Notes under the pieces: generated by a model
The model's input: the letters and a program-made list of their open reading frames with translations, nothing else
The model's database searches: none
What the model was told of the DNA's origin: nothing
Shown: positions 7,067 through 16,275 of the stretch, piece after piece
Numbering within the stretch: position 1 is the stretch's first letter
How the letters are laid out: each line of letters opens with the position of its first letter
Translations under genes and position numbers: made by a program
Assembly (NCBI GenBank): GCA_017408395.1
Contig: JAFQUQ010000035.1
Coordinates: 1-41,098, forward strand
Direction of reading: 5' to 3'
Source: Oscillospiraceae bacterium
Lineage (GTDB): Bacteria; Bacillota; Clostridia; Oscillospirales; Ruminococcaceae
DNA: 41,098 nt

Positions 7067-8132
7067 AAAGCTGACGGCGGCTTTGATTTTTACGCTTTTT
7101 CTGGGCGGCTGTTCCGTGGGCGAGGAAGTAAACAAAAGGGCTTTCGTGCAGGTCATAGGCATTGAAAAAACGGCTGACAACTACAACGTAAGCTTACAGT
7201 TCTACAAGCCCGAAAGCAGCGACGGCAACCCCGATATTTCCAAGGCAAACTCCGACTCAGCAAACGGCAGGGGTACTACCGTTACGGAAGCTCTTTCCGA
7301 CGCTGAGCTTAAAACAGGAAAATCCCTTTTCACAGGCCACACCAAGCTACTTGTTCTCGGCGGCGGTCTTGACGACCCTTCCGACGAGCTTGCCGTACTT
7401 TACAGCAACTCATCCTTCGGAAGCGTTTCACCGTCCTGCCCCGTGGTTTACAGCGACACCCCTTCCGCTGTCACCGACACCTTTATGACCGAGGGACTCT
7501 TCTCCGCAGACAGGCTTATCAGCATTATGGACTCCGCCGTAAACAGCGGCAAAGCCTTTTACACCTCCGTTGCCTCGGTTGCGGAAAGCACGGGTCTTGC
7601 AGGCTGTGCCGCCGTCCTGCCCACAGTTTATGCGGAAAAGGAAAATGTTTATTTCAGCGGCGGAATTTTTACCGACAGATACGGTACCCACGGCACCATC
7701 CCCGAAAGCGAGCTTTACGGAATGATCATCCTTAAGGACATATTCCCGGATGACACCGAAATCACCGTTCCTGTCAGCATAAACGGCAGTCCTGCCGCCG
7801 CTTCCGTTACAGCTTCGGACTGTAAAAAGACCGCTTCCTTAAATAACGGCAGGCTTGAAATAAACGCTGTCATCCACGCCGACATACGTATCACCGAAAA
7901 CAGCCGCCGTCTTGACGAGGAACGGCTCATCAGAAAGGTCTGCGAAAATATCAAGGATGCGGTGATAAGCGCCTACTCAACGGCGGTATGGTACAACAAC
8001 TGCGATGTTTACGACATAAACAAAGTCGTCCGCCGTGACTGTCCCGAAATTTATGATGAGCTTCTCTCCGAGGACAGCTCCCTTTTAAGGGACAGCGTTC
8101 TCAATGTCAAAATCCTTGCACGGAAGGTTTAA
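7059..8132 (+). CDS. Ger(x)C family spore germination lipoprotein
   Basis: 357 residues from a TTG at 7059. This start is chosen because AAAAAGGAGG at 7041-7050 is well placed and because it gives a clean lipoprotein signal: IKK, a hydrophobic run, and lipobox LGGC with Cys18. A longer frame from 7017 lacks a ribosome site. The family pattern NKRAFVQVIGIEK follows the lipobox, and the C-terminal domain ends with a hydrophobic/charged pattern (LLRDSVLNVKI). It overlaps gerB by 8 nt. The C subunit is a lipid-anchored outer part of the germinant receptor. I see no strong terminator after it before the lepA promoter. Confidence 0.93.
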   Translation: MIKKLTAALIFTLFLGGCSVGEEVNKRAFVQVIGIEKTADNYNVSLQFYKPESSDGNPDISKANSDSANGRGTTVTEALSDAELKTGKSLFTGHTKLLVLGGGLDDPSDELAVLYSNSSFGSVSPSCPVVYSDTPSAVTDTFMTEGLFSADRLISIMDSAVNSGKAFYTSVASVAESTGLAGCAAVLPTVYAEKENVYFSGGIFTDRYGTHGTIPESELYGMIILKDIFPDDTEITVPVSINGSPAAASVTASDCKKTASLNNGRLEINAVIHADIRITENSRRLDEERLIRKVCENIKDAVISAYSTAVWYNNCDVYDINKVVRRDCPEIYDELLSEDSSLLRDSVLNVKILARKV

Positions 8133-8166
8133 GACAGAATACACCTTTATTTCTCGCAAAAAAATA

Positions 8167-8195
8167 TTTACAAATCACAGCAGATGTGGTATAAT
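8167..8195 (+). promoter_or_regulatory. Sigma-A promoter of lepA
   Basis: TTTACA at 8167-8172, 17-nt spacer, TATAAT at 8190-8195, about 35 nt before the TTG start. Confidence 0.8.
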
Positions 8196-8230
8196 ATTTA
8201 GGATTATTGAGTTTTAAAGGATGTGTTTTC

Positions 8231-10039
8231 TTGTCATACAATCAGGATAATATCAGAAATTTCTGCATTATTGCCCACATTGACCACGGTAAATCCACGC
8301 TGGCAGACCGTATTTTAGAGCTTACCTCCACCGTTGCAAAGCGTGATATGGAAGAACAGCTTCTGGATAATATGGACATTGAGCGTGAAAGAGGCATTAC
8401 CATAAAAGCACGTGCGGTACGTCTTAATTATACCGCAACGGACGGTAAGGACTACGTTTTCAACCTTATCGACACCCCCGGCCACGTTGACTTCAACTAC
8501 GAAGTTTCACGTTCACTTGTTGCCTGTGAGGGTGCTATCCTTATCGTTGACGCTTCACAGGGTATCGAGGCACAGACCCTTGCAAACACCTACCTTGCAA
8601 TCGAAAACGACCTTGAAGTTATGCCCGTAATCAACAAAATCGACCTGCCCTCCGCCGACCCTGAAAGAGTTGCTGACGAGGTTGAAAATATAATCGGCAT
8701 CCCTGCAATGGACTCTCCACGTATCTCCGCTAAAATGGGTACAAACATTGCAGAGGTACTTGAACGTGTTGTAACGGATATTCCTGCTCCTCACGGTGAT
8801 ATTGACGCTCCTCTGAAGGCGCTTATCTTCGACTGCTTCTACGACAGCTACAAGGGCGTTATTATTTACGTAAGAGTCATTGACGGCGAAATCAGGATCG
8901 GTCAGAAAATCCGTCTTATGGCAACGGGTGCTGAATTTGACGTTGTTGAAACAGGCTATATGGGCGCTACCGACCTTGTAAACGCAGGCGTGCTCAAGGC
9001 AGGCGAGGTTGGCTACATTACAGCTTCAATCAAATCCATCGGCGACACCAAAGTCGGCGATACCGTTACTGACGCTGAAAATCCCTGCGACAACGCTCTA
9101 CCCGGCTACCGTGAAGTAAACCCGATGGTATTCAGCGGCGTTTATCCTGCTGACGGTGCAAAATACGGCGACCTCCGTGACGCACTTGACAAGCTTCAGC
9201 TTAACGACGCTTCACTTTCATTCCAGCCTGAAACCTCCGTTGCTCTCGGCTTCGGCTTCCGCTGCGGCTTCCTCGGTCTTCTCCATATGGAAATTATTCA
9301 GGAGCGTCTTGAACGTGAATATAACCTTGACCTTATCACAACTGCACCGTCTGTAATTTATAAAGTAAAGCTTACAAACGGCGAAACTGTTTTCATTGAT
9401 AACCCTACAAACTATCCTGACCCTGCTGTTATCGCTTCTGCGGAAGAGCCTATGGTTAAAGCTTCTATCCTTGCGCCTACCGATTTTACAGGAAACATTA
9501 TGGAGCTGTGTCAGGAAAGACGAGGCATTTTCAAGGATATGAAGTACCTCGACGCTTCAAGAGTTGAGCTTCACTACGAGCTCCCACTCAACGAAATCGT
9601 CTACGACTTCTTTGACGCTTTAAAATCACGCACCAAGGGTTACGCTTCCTTTGACTACGAAATGATGGGCTACGTTCCCTCAAAGCTTGTCAAGCTTGAC
9701 ATTCTCCTTAACGGTGACGTTGTGGACGCACTTTCCTTTATCGTTCACGCCGACAACGCTTATAAGCGTGCAAGACGTATTGCGGAAAAGCTTAAGGACA
9801 ACATCCCCCGTCAGCTGTTTGAAATTCCTATCCAGGCTGCTGTGGGCGGCAAGGTCATCGCAAGAGAAACCGTAAAGGCTATGCGTAAGGACGTACTTGC
9901 CAAGTGCTACGGCGGTGACATTACCCGTAAGAAAAAGCTGCTTGAAAAGCAGAAAGAAGGTAAGAAACGTATGCGTCAGCTTGGTACGGTTGAAGTGCCT
10001 CAGGAAGCATTTATGGCTGTGCTTAAGCTTGATGAATAA
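8231..10039 (+). CDS. lepA: Elongation factor 4 (LepA), ribosome-associated GTPase
   Basis: 602 residues from a TTG at 8231, matching the usual ~600. An upstream in-frame TTG at 8207 is rejected: AAAGG at 8216-8220 is placed for 8231, and family members start just before NIRNF. The GTPase motifs are AHIDHGKST (residues 15-23), DTPGHVDF and NKIDLP, followed by the LepA-specific C-terminal domain with [15 protein letters not shown]. LepA acts on translating 70S ribosomes and is implicated in translation under stress and in ribosome assembly. It stands in the classic lepA-hemW gene order, but hrcA-grpE-dnaK does not follow here. A terminator and a new promoter separate it from hemW. Confidence 0.97.
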   Translation: MSYNQDNIRNFCIIAHIDHGKSTLADRILELTSTVAKRDMEEQLLDNMDIERERGITIKARAVRLNYTATDGKDYVFNLIDTPGHVDFNYEVSRSLVACEGAILIVDASQGIEAQTLANTYLAIENDLEVMPVINKIDLPSADPERVADEVENIIGIPAMDSPRISAKMGTNIAEVLERVVTDIPAPHGDIDAPLKALIFDCFYDSYKGVIIYVRVIDGEIRIGQKIRLMATGAEFDVVETGYMGATDLVNAGVLKAGEVGYITASIKSIGDTKVGDTVTDAENPCDNALPGYREVNPMVFSGVYPADGAKYGDLRDALDKLQLNDASLSFQPETSVALGFGFRCGFLGLLHMEIIQERLEREYNLDLITTAPSVIYKVKLTNGETVFIDNPTNYPDPAVIASAEEPMVKASILAPTDFTGNIMELCQERRGIFKDMKYLDASRVELHYELPLNEIVYDFFDALKSRTKGYASFDYEMMGYVPSKLVKLDILLNGDVVDALSFIVHADNAYKRARRIAEKLKDNIPRQLFEIPIQAAVGGKVIARETVKAMRKDVLAKCYGGDITRKKKLLEKQKEGKKRMRQLGTVEVPQEAFMAVLKLDE

Positions 10040-10055
10040 TCAATGCATAAATTTT

Positions 10056-10084
10056 ATGCCGTTCTCTATGAGGACGGCATTTTT
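10056..10084 (+). terminator. Terminator after lepA
   Basis: Stem ATGCCGT/ACGGCAT (10056-10080) with a loop of about 11 nt, then TTTT. It lies 16 nt after the lepA stop. Confidence 0.8.
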
Positions 10085-10085
10085 G

Positions 10086-10114
10086 TTGACTTGATGATTT
10101 TACAATGATATAAT
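10086..10114 (+). promoter_or_regulatory. Sigma-A promoter of hemW
   Basis: TTGACT at 10086-10091, 17-nt spacer, TATAAT at 10109-10114. The -35 box starts right after the lepA terminator tail. Confidence 0.8.
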
Positions 10115-10125
10115 TATACCGTAAT

Positions 10126-10158
10126 AATTACGCATTACGAATTAAGAATTACGAATTA
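10126..10158. repeat. ATTACGAATTA-type short repeat in the hemW leader
   Basis: Repeated, partly palindromic units (AATTACG, CATTACGAATTA, GAATTACGAATTA) directly before the hemW ribosome site. Such A/T-rich strings are common in intergenic DNA of this group and can fold into weak hairpins. A role in hemW translation is possible but not shown. Confidence 0.5.
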
Positions 10159-10170
10159 TACGGAGGTATT

Positions 10171-11244
10171 ATGATACCCAAAGGCTTATACATCCACGTC
10201 CCTTTCTGCGTGAGAAAATGCCCTTACTGCGATTTTTACTCGGAAACGGATCTGACCCTTACACAGCCCTACACGGAAGCTGTCATACGCAACATTAATC
10301 AACGCAATTGTTACGCTGATACCGTATATTTCGGCGGCGGCACACCCTCTCTGCTTACAGCAAAACAAATCGAAAATATACTTTCTGCTGTAAAAATTGC
10401 AGATGGTGCGGAAATTACAATGGAATGCAATCCAAACACCGTCACGGAAAAATATCTCCGTGATATTCTTTCAGCAGGGGTAAACCGTATTTCTTTCGGC
10501 ATACAGTCCCTTGACGACGGTGAGCTTAAAATGCTGGGACGTATCCACGATTCACAGACCGCTGTAAATGCCGTTCAACTTGCTTATGAAGCAGGCTTCC
10601 GCAATATTTCCGCAGACCTTATGCTCTGTACAGCAAATCAGACTATGTATTCCCTGGGAAATACCCTTGAAAAGCTGGTCAAACTGCCACTTACCCACGT
10701 TTCCGCTTATATGCTCAAAATCGAGCCTGATACCCCTTACGGCAGAAACGACAGCATTCTTCCGCTTCTTCCCGATGAGGACGAAACCGCTGATATGTAC
10801 CTTTTTGCTGTAAAAAAGCTTGCAGAAAACGGCTTTGAACAGTATGAAATCTCAAACTTTGCAAAGGACGGCTTTGAGTCACGGCATAATCTGAAATACT
10901 GGCGCTGTGAGGAGTATTACGGCATAGGTCCATCCGCACATTCATTTATTGACGGTGTAAGACGTGCCTGCCCGAAAAATTTACAGCAGTTCATTTCACA
11001 GGAAACCCAGACGGAGCTTGTTACGGAAGAAAACGGAGGAGATTACGAGGAGCAGACTATGCTTTCCCTTCGTCTTACAAAAGAGGGACTTGACCTTGAT
11101 AAAATCAGCGGCGGCGATGAAATTTCAAACCGTGCAAAACCGCTTATTAATGCAGGACTTATGAAGCGTGACGGCAGCCGTCTTATGCTTACGGCGGAGG
11201 GATGTCTTGTTTCAAACGAAATTATCTGTCGGCTGATAGTTTAG
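10171..11244 (+). CDS. hemW: Radical SAM heme chaperone HemW
   Basis: 357 residues; CGGAGG precedes the ATG. The radical SAM cluster motif C13-x3-C17-x2-C20 (FCVRKCPYCDF) uses the HemW form, followed by GGGTPSLL. Older databases call such proteins oxygen-independent coproporphyrinogen III oxidase (HemN-like), but the shorter length and neighbourhood with lepA fit HemW, a heme-binding chaperone. HemN proper is over 450 residues. It is a single-gene unit with its own promoter and a shared terminator downstream. Confidence 0.92.
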   Translation: MIPKGLYIHVPFCVRKCPYCDFYSETDLTLTQPYTEAVIRNINQRNCYADTVYFGGGTPSLLTAKQIENILSAVKIADGAEITMECNPNTVTEKYLRDILSAGVNRISFGIQSLDDGELKMLGRIHDSQTAVNAVQLAYEAGFRNISADLMLCTANQTMYSLGNTLEKLVKLPLTHVSAYMLKIEPDTPYGRNDSILPLLPDEDETADMYLFAVKKLAENGFEQYEISNFAKDGFESRHNLKYWRCEEYYGIGPSAHSFIDGVRRACPKNLQQFISQETQTELVTEENGGDYEEQTMLSLRLTKEGLDLDKISGGDEISNRAKPLINAGLMKRDGSRLMLTAEGCLVSNEIICRLIV

Positions 11245-11262
11245 TGTATCGGAAAATAACGC

Positions 11263-11292
11263 AAAAAATCCGCAGAAATTCTGCGGATTTTT
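11263..11292. terminator. Bidirectional terminator between hemW and the HD-GYP gene
   Basis: Stem AAAAATCCGCAGAA/TTCTGCGGATTTTT, symmetrical, so A/T runs flank it on both strands. It serves hemW on the plus strand and overlaps the stop codon of the convergent HD-GYP gene. Confidence 0.85.
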
Positions 11293-12388
11293 ACATATTG
11301 ATAAGTCGCATATTGTCCTTGTTTTCAAGAAGTCCCGTGATTACAATGTTATGATATGTGGTGTCCATATAAAGATTATAGCACTTGGCTGAGTCAGTAA
11401 CCGAAACCATGGGACGAAGCGGTGCGTCGGGGTAATTTTTAAGCACGGTGGCATTCTCTCCGTTGGAAAGCTTGACCTTTGCACCCACAGGAAACGGCGC
11501 AACCTTACGCAGAAACGCTCTGATTATCTGCTCGTCAAAATGCGTTTCATTGCCTGCCATAATAAACTCAATCGCTTCATTCGGCGGATTTGGGATACGA
11601 TAGGGTCGGTTTGACGTAAGTGCGTCGTAAACATCGGCAACCGCAAGAATTCTTGCATACGGATGTATCTGCTTGCCCGAAAGCTTGTAGGGATAGCCTG
11701 TACCGTCCATTTTTTCGTGGTGCTGAATGATACCCTTGAAAATATTGTCGTTGACAAGATTGCGCTCCTTAAGATGCTGTGCGGCATAAACGGGGTGCAT
11801 TCTTACCACTTCAAACTCTTCCTTTGTAAGACGACCCGGCTTTGTGATTATTTCAATCGGCACGGAAACCTTTCCGACGTCGTGAAGAAGTCCCGCAACT
11901 CCCAGCTCATTAAGCATATTATTGGGGAAACCAAGCTCAATGCCTATTGCAAGCGCCATTATGGCAACGCTTAAGCTGTGATGATAGGTGTAGTCGTCGT
12001 ACATTTTAATATCGGCAATATTTACAAGGATATCCTTATGTGAGGAAAGGCTGTCAATAAGGTTCTGTGCGGTATTGCTTATGCTTTCAACGTCGCCCTT
12101 CTGTACACCCTTTTCGCTGTTCATAAAGTTATCCGCAAGGCTGTGGATACCGCTGATCGCCTCGGAGCGTATCTGCTGGTTGATGGAAGAAATCATTCTG
12201 ACTTCACTTTTTACGGTATCAACATAAACACCGTCCACATTTGAGGTTCTCAGCTGTGTTATTGCAACATCCGTCAGCTTTCGTCCTGCTTCAAAGGTCT
12301 GTGCGGTTTTGTTTGAGCTGTCATAAAAGTTGATATTTCTTGCAATGCACATACCTGCCGCCAGGTCCTCGGTTTTTACGAATACCAT
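11291..12388 (-). CDS. HD-GYP domain c-di-GMP phosphodiesterase
   Basis: 365 residues; GGGGAGA precedes the ATG. Residues 1-60 form a DUF3391-like N-terminal domain, about 60-125 a helical linker, and about 126-310 the HD-GYP domain: HH at 136-137, LLHDVGK at 167-173, HHEKMDGTGYP at 223-233, and ADVYDAL. All metal ligands of an active HD-GYP enzyme seem present, so it probably hydrolyses c-di-GMP. A small C-terminal domain (about 310-365) with VKLSNGENATVL follows. No membrane helix is seen, so it is cytoplasmic. It lies downstream of the AbrB-family gene with a terminator between them; I find no convincing promoter of its own. Confidence 0.93.
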   Translation of the reverse strand: MVFVKTEDLAAGMCIARNINFYDSSNKTAQTFEAGRKLTDVAITQLRTSNVDGVYVDTVKSEVRMISSINQQIRSEAISGIHSLADNFMNSEKGVQKGDVESISNTAQNLIDSLSSHKDILVNIADIKMYDDYTYHHSLSVAIMALAIGIELGFPNNMLNELGVAGLLHDVGKVSVPIEIITKPGRLTKEEFEVVRMHPVYAAQHLKERNLVNDNIFKGIIQHHEKMDGTGYPYKLSGKQIHPYARILAVADVYDALTSNRPYRIPNPPNEAIEFIMAGNETHFDEQIIRAFLRKVAPFPVGAKVKLSNGENATVLKNYPDAPLRPMVSVTDSAKCYNLYMDTTYHNIVITGLLENKDNMRLINM

Positions 12389-12410
12389 TCACCATCTCCC
12401 CTTTCCAAAC

Positions 12411-12444
12411 AAAATTTAGTCCCTTGCAGAAAACGCAAGGGACT
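12411..12444 (-). terminator. Terminator after the AbrB-family gene
   Basis: Minus strand: AGTCCCTTGC/GCAAGGGACT stem with a short loop, followed by an A/T-rich TAAATTTTG tail. It stands about 80 nt past the abrB-like stop and just before the HD-GYP gene. The tail is weak, so read-through into HD-GYP is plausible. Confidence 0.6.
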
Positions 12445-12485
12445 TAATCAAGCTGAAATATTAAAAAAGTCCGATACATCAGCAT

Positions 12486-12509
12486 ATATATGACAATACT
12501 GCCATATAT
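12486..12509. promoter_or_regulatory. Imperfect dyad, possible operator
   Basis: 24-bp imperfect palindrome with arms ATATATG..CA and TG..CATATAT, between the abrB-like stop and its terminator. It has operator-like symmetry, no T-run, and unknown function. Confidence 0.35.
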
Positions 12510-12524
12510 TATGTAATATAAAAA

Positions 12525-12764
12525 TTACTTCTTGAGCTGTGCAATGCAGTCAGCACATACATACTTGCTCTTGAATTCGATGATGTTTTCGTCGTTTCCG
12601 CAGAATGCGCAGGACTGCTTGTACTTCTTAAGAATGATCTTTTCGTCCTCTACATAAATTTCGAGAGCGTCCTTTTCACCGATGTCAAGGCCGCGGCGAA
12701 GTTCGATAGGGAGAACGATTCTGCCGAGTTCGTCAATCTTTCTTGTAATACCTGTTGCTTTCAT
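12525..12764 (-). CDS. AbrB/SpoVT-family transcriptional regulator with C-terminal CxxC/CxxC finger
   Basis: 79 residues. The N-terminal swapped-hairpin DNA-binding domain is clear: TGITRKIDELGRIVLPIELR at about 4-23, then DALEIYVEDEKIILKKY. The C-terminal part has two CxxC pairs (C52/C55 and C70/C73), a likely zinc knuckle often found in clostridial members and absent from Bacillus AbrB. It probably acts as a homomultimeric transition-state-type regulator; targets are unknown. A TTGACA-18-TATAAT promoter precedes it, and spmA is divergently transcribed. Confidence 0.92.
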   Translation of the reverse strand: MKATGITRKIDELGRIVLPIELRRGLDIGEKDALEIYVEDEKIILKKYKQSCAFCGNDENIIEFKSKYVCADCIAQLKK

Positions 12765-12797
12765 TTCTCATAACCTCCATAGGATTTATTTTAGCTT

Positions 12798-12827
12798 ATT
12801 ATATCATATCCTGTATTTATTTGTCAA
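12798..12827 (-). promoter_or_regulatory. Sigma-A promoter of the AbrB-family gene
   Basis: Minus strand: TTGACA (complement of 12822-12827), 18-nt spacer, TATAAT (complement of 12798-12803), about 33 nt before the ATG. Confidence 0.8.
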
Positions 12828-13059
12828 GGGAGTTTATGAAGTTTTTGTGTTTTTTTGTAAAATTTAGTGTGTAAATTGCCGATTTAAAGGGTTAAACGTT
12901 TACTTGAAATGCGGTCAAATTTGCCTTAAAGGTTGCAATTCGTGTTATTCACAGTAATTTACTGCCATATAAAGAATTTAATGTAAGACTGCATTTGTAA
13001 ACTGTTTACAGATACAGTTGACAATTCAGTTCATTATTTCATAAGGAGACTGCCATTTT
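12828..13059. other. Divergent intergenic region before spmA with two GTTTAC dyads
   Basis: About 230 bp of A/T-rich noncoding DNA. It holds two similar palindromes: GTTAAACGTTTAC at 12891-12903 and TGTAAACTGTTTACA at 12996-13010. They could be binding sites for a regulator of the abrB-like gene or spmA. I could not place a confident sporulation (sigma-E or sigma-G) promoter for spmA here. ATAAGGAG at 13041-13048 is the spmA ribosome site. Confidence 0.45.
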
Positions 13060-13671
13060 ATGATGAATAAATTTTTTGCCGCTGCCGTGATAATTTCCGT
13101 GATCTGCGGAATTGTCACGGGGAACATTTCTGCCGTAGCGGAGGCGGCACTGAACTCCTGCGTTGAAGCGGTAGAGCTTTTCATTTACCTCATAGGCGGA
13201 ATGTGTATGTGGGGAGGAATAATGCAGATTGCCGAAAAATCGGGTGTCACCGAAAAGGTTGCTGTTATCTTCCGACCTGCGGCAAAGCTTCTTTTTAAAA
13301 ATCTTGACCTTGACGGCACAGCCTTCCACGCTGTCTGCCTTAACGTTACGGCAAACATTCTGGGGCTTGGAAATGCCGCAACTCCCCTCGGAATTGAAGC
13401 GATGCGCGCTCTTGAAAGGGAAGAAAAAGCAAACGGCATCATTACTGACAATATGATAATCTTTATCCTGCTGAACACCTCGTCCCTTACGCTTATACCG
13501 TCAACTGCCGCTTCTCTGCGGCTTAAGCACGGGGCACAGTTTCCGATGGACATTCTCACCTGTGTGCTTGTAACATCGGTGCTGGCTCTTTTGTCGGGAC
13601 TTATTGCCGCAAAGGCGCTGAACTGCACCTCTGCTTTAAGCTGCGGCAAACTGAAAGAGGTGACGGATTGA
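13060..13671 (+). CDS. spmA: Spore maturation protein A (nucleoside-recognition 'Gate' domain)
   Basis: 203 residues with several membrane helices. Family features include the GGMCMWGGIMQIAEKSG region (about 47-63) and the NVTANILGLGNAATPLG stretch (about 99-115), which is diagnostic for SpmA. SpmA and SpmB act together in spore core dehydration and heat resistance. The ATG at 13060 (another at 13063) follows ATAAGGAGAC. The stop overlaps the spmB start. Confidence 0.95.
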   Translation: MMNKFFAAAVIISVICGIVTGNISAVAEAALNSCVEAVELFIYLIGGMCMWGGIMQIAEKSGVTEKVAVIFRPAAKLLFKNLDLDGTAFHAVCLNVTANILGLGNAATPLGIEAMRALEREEKANGIITDNMIIFILLNTSSLTLIPSTAASLRLKHGAQFPMDILTCVLVTSVLALLSGLIAAKALNCTSALSCGKLKEVTD

Positions 13672-14180
13672 CCGACCTTATCATACCTGTTTTCATTGCT
13701 CTTGTAATTCTTTACGGCTGTTTAAAAAAGGTAAAGGTCTTTGAAGAATTTACGGCAGGGGCAAAAAGCAACCTCAGAACCGGGATCGAGATACTCCCCA
13801 CCCTCATTGCAATGCTTACTGCAATAGGAATGTTCAAGGCGTCGGGGGCAATGGACATCATCGCAGATTTCCTGTCGCCGATAACGGATTTTCTGGGATT
13901 TCCCGATGAATGTCTTCCTCTTGCGGTAATACGTCCCGTTTCGGGAAGCGGTGCTCTTGCGGTGTTTGAAAGCATCCTTGAAGACGTTCATCCCGACAGC
14001 TTTGCAGGACGTGTTGCAAGCGTAATTCTCGGCTCAACCGAAACCACTTTTTACACAATCGCCCTTTACTGCGGTGCGACAAACATCAGGAAAACACGTC
14101 ATACCCTTGTTCCTGCGCTTACTGCCGATTTTGCGGGATTTATTTTCAGCGTGCTCACTGTGCGGCTGTTCTTTTCATAA
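13668..14180 (+). CDS. spmB: Spore maturation protein B
   Basis: 170 residues, normal for SpmB. It starts with TTG at 13668 overlapping the spmA stop (TTGA), with GAGGTG upstream. Family landmarks are VFEEFTAGAKSNL (about 23-35), RPVSGSGAL and ILGSTETTFYTIALY near the C-terminus. It is a polytopic membrane protein and partner of SpmA. The pair forms a two-gene operon ending at a strong bidirectional terminator. Confidence 0.95.
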   Translation: MTDLIIPVFIALVILYGCLKKVKVFEEFTAGAKSNLRTGIEILPTLIAMLTAIGMFKASGAMDIIADFLSPITDFLGFPDECLPLAVIRPVSGSGALAVFESILEDVHPDSFAGRVASVILGSTETTFYTIALYCGATNIRKTRHTLVPALTADFAGFIFSVLTVRLFFS

Positions 14181-14185
14181 AAATC

Positions 14186-14220
14186 AGGTCGGGTCATTTC
14201 AGAATGACCCGACCTTTAAA
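14186..14220. terminator. Bidirectional terminator between spmB and the V-ATPase operon
   Basis: 13-bp perfect stem AGGTCGGGTCATT/AATGACCCGACCT with a 4-nt loop. A/T-rich flanks on both sides let it stop spmAB and the convergent ATPase transcript. Confidence 0.85.
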
Positions 14221-14231
14221 TTTGACATCCG

Positions 14232-14864
14232 TCATCGTTTAATCCGATACTTTTTATTTGTCTTCTGTGCCTTGATGACCTTCATTCGTGAGAATTCTTC
14301 ACGCTCCTTCTCTTCAAGGCTGTCCGAAATAAATTTTACTATGCCCTCATATCTGGGAATTACAATATTCTTAAGCGCATTCGCTCTGGTCTGGGTCTTG
14401 CGTATAGCATTGGTAAGACGGTACACGTTGTTTTCAACCTCCGCCAGCTTGACCGTCATACGCTTTACCTTTTCAAAGCTTATATATGCCTTGTCAATGT
14501 TTATGTCAGTGTGTTTGAAGCCGTAATCAAGCTTAAGCTTCTTTTCGGGCATTGCAAGCTTCGGAAGCTCACACCCCATTACGCTTCTGTACGAAACGGT
14601 GATACCCTCTTCAACGGGCATACCGTCTGCAATATTTTCAACAAGACCGTGGGTAATATTCGCCCTCTGCAACGCCTGATACGCTTCGGCATAGGTGCTG
14701 TCGATAGTTCCTCTCAGCTCCTTTGCCTTATCCACCATTCCCATAAGTTCCCTTATGAGAATGTTGCGCTTTTTATCAAGAAGCTCATACCCAAGCCGTG
14801 CAAGCGCAAGGGACTTCTGTGCATTAAGCAGGTTGCCCTTGGTAGGAAAAACCTGTTCAGCCAT
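14232..14864 (-). CDS. atpD: V/A-type ATP synthase subunit D (central stalk)
   Basis: 210 residues, the usual size. It opens with the family signature FPTKGNLLNAQKSLALARLG and is almost wholly alpha-helical: two long helices (about 1-75 and 125-195) form the rotating coiled coil inside the A3B3 head. It ends in a basic tail (KKYRIKR). The start ATG follows AAGGGGG and lies 15 nt after the subunit B stop. It is the last gene of the ATPase operon, before a strong terminator. Confidence 0.95.
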   Translation of the reverse strand: MAEQVFPTKGNLLNAQKSLALARLGYELLDKKRNILIRELMGMVDKAKELRGTIDSTYAEAYQALQRANITHGLVENIADGMPVEEGITVSYRSVMGCELPKLAMPEKKLKLDYGFKHTDINIDKAYISFEKVKRMTVKLAEVENNVYRLTNAIRKTQTRANALKNIVIPRYEGIVKFISDSLEEKEREEFSRMKVIKAQKTNKKYRIKR

Positions 14865-14879
14865 AAAAACGCCCCCTTA

Positions 14880-16274
14880 TCACTCAAACAGCTCCGCTGC
14901 GGATGGATTGTACTTCTCTTTAAGCAGCTGCTCGTCAACACGTTCAAGTGCAGATTCAGGCAGCAGCGAAAGCAGATTCCAGCCGAGGTCAAGGGTTTCC
15001 TCAATGCGTCGGTTGTCGTCATCCCTCTGCGCAACAAAATATTTCTCAAACATTCTTCCGAAGTGCATATAGCTCTTATCAAGCTCGGAAAGTTCATCTT
15101 CGCCGATAACCGACGCAAGTGCTCTTGCGTCAATAACCTTTGCATAGGAAGCAAACAGCTGGTTTGAAACTGCGGAGTGGTCTGCTCTTGTATAACCTTC
15201 GCCGATACCGTCCTTCATAAGTCGTGAAAGGGACGGCAGAACAGAAACAGGCGGATATACTCCCGACTGCTCCAGTCCTCTGTCAAGAACTATCTGACCC
15301 TCTGTAATATAACCCGTAAGGTCAGGTACAGGGTGGGTAATATCGTCGTTAGGCATTGTTAAAATCGGTATCTGTGTAATTGAGCCCTGTGCATCGTTTA
15401 TGATGCCTGCTCTTTCATAAATTGAAGCAAGGTCGGAGTAAAGATAGCCCGGATAGCCTTTTCTGCCCGGGATTTCACCCTTTGAGGATGAAAACTCTCG
15501 CACCGCTTCCGCATAAGCTGTCATATCCGTAAGGATAACAAGGATATGCATATTCTTTTCAAATGCAAGGTACTCCGCCGCCGTAAGTGCACATCTCGGA
15601 GTAAGAATTCTCTCGATTATAGGGTCGTTTGAAAGATTAAGAAACATTACGACCCTTTGCAGAACACCGCTTTCCTCAAAGCTTCTGCGGAAATAATCGG
15701 CAACGTCATTCTTTACGCCCATTGCCGCAAACACTACCGCAAAGCCCTGTCCGTTGTCCTCGGCAATTTTAGCCTGACGTACTATCTGAACGGCAAGCTT
15801 GTTATGGGAAAGACCCGAGCCTGAAAAAATCGGAAGCTTCTGACCCCTGATAAGCGTAGCCAGAGCGTCGATTGAGGAAATACCCGTGTTGATATAGTTT
15901 CTCGGATATGTTCTTGAAACAGGGTTAAGAGGCTGACCGTTTATGTCGGCATACTTTTCAGGGAAAATCTCACCCAGTCCGTCAACAGGTCGGCCTGCAC
16001 CATTGAAAACACGTCCCAGCAGCTCCGTTGACAGGGGCATTTCCATAGGCTTGCCAAGAAAACGTGTGCGTGTATTTTTAAGGGACAGACCTTTCGTGCC
16101 CTCGAAAACCTGGAGCACAACACGCTTGCCCGATATTTCAACAACACGGCCTATTCTTGTACCGCCGTTGTCAAGTCTTATCTCAACTACCTCGTCGTAA
16201 GCCGCATCTTCAACGTTGTCAAGCACAACAAGAGGTCCGTTTATTTCCTTTAATCCTACATACTGTAAGCTCAT
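14880..16274 (-). CDS. atpB: V/A-type ATP synthase subunit B (regulatory nucleotide-binding subunit)
   Basis: 464 residues, standard length. It contains the beta-barrel start ([14 protein letters not shown]), the [16 protein letters not shown] region where catalytic subunits have a P-loop, and the [12 protein letters not shown] signature. As in other B subunits, there is no intact Walker A motif. It alternates with subunit A in the cytoplasmic A3B3 ring. The ATG sits 1 nt past the subunit A stop, behind GGGAGGTAACG. Confidence 0.97.
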   Translation of the reverse strand: MSLQYVGLKEINGPLVVLDNVEDAAYDEVVEIRLDNGGTRIGRVVEISGKRVVLQVFEGTKGLSLKNTRTRFLGKPMEMPLSTELLGRVFNGAGRPVDGLGEIFPEKYADINGQPLNPVSRTYPRNYINTGISSIDALATLIRGQKLPIFSGSGLSHNKLAVQIVRQAKIAEDNGQGFAVVFAAMGVKNDVADYFRRSFEESGVLQRVVMFLNLSNDPIIERILTPRCALTAAEYLAFEKNMHILVILTDMTAYAEAVREFSSSKGEIPGRKGYPGYLYSDLASIYERAGIINDAQGSITQIPILTMPNDDITHPVPDLTGYITEGQIVLDRGLEQSGVYPPVSVLPSLSRLMKDGIGEGYTRADHSAVSNQLFASYAKVIDARALASVIGEDELSELDKSYMHFGRMFEKYFVAQRDDDNRRIEETLDLGWNLLSLLPESALERVDEQLLKEKYNPSAAELFE

Positions 16275-16275
16275 T

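Noticed and set aside
10040-11244. Possible lepA-hemW-hrcA heat-shock cluster
   Set aside because: hemW is followed by a terminator and a convergent HD-GYP gene, so hrcA, grpE and dnaK are not here.
12940-12973. Sigma-E promoter for spmA
   Set aside because: A CATATAAA box could be a -10, but no acceptable -35 lies at the right distance.
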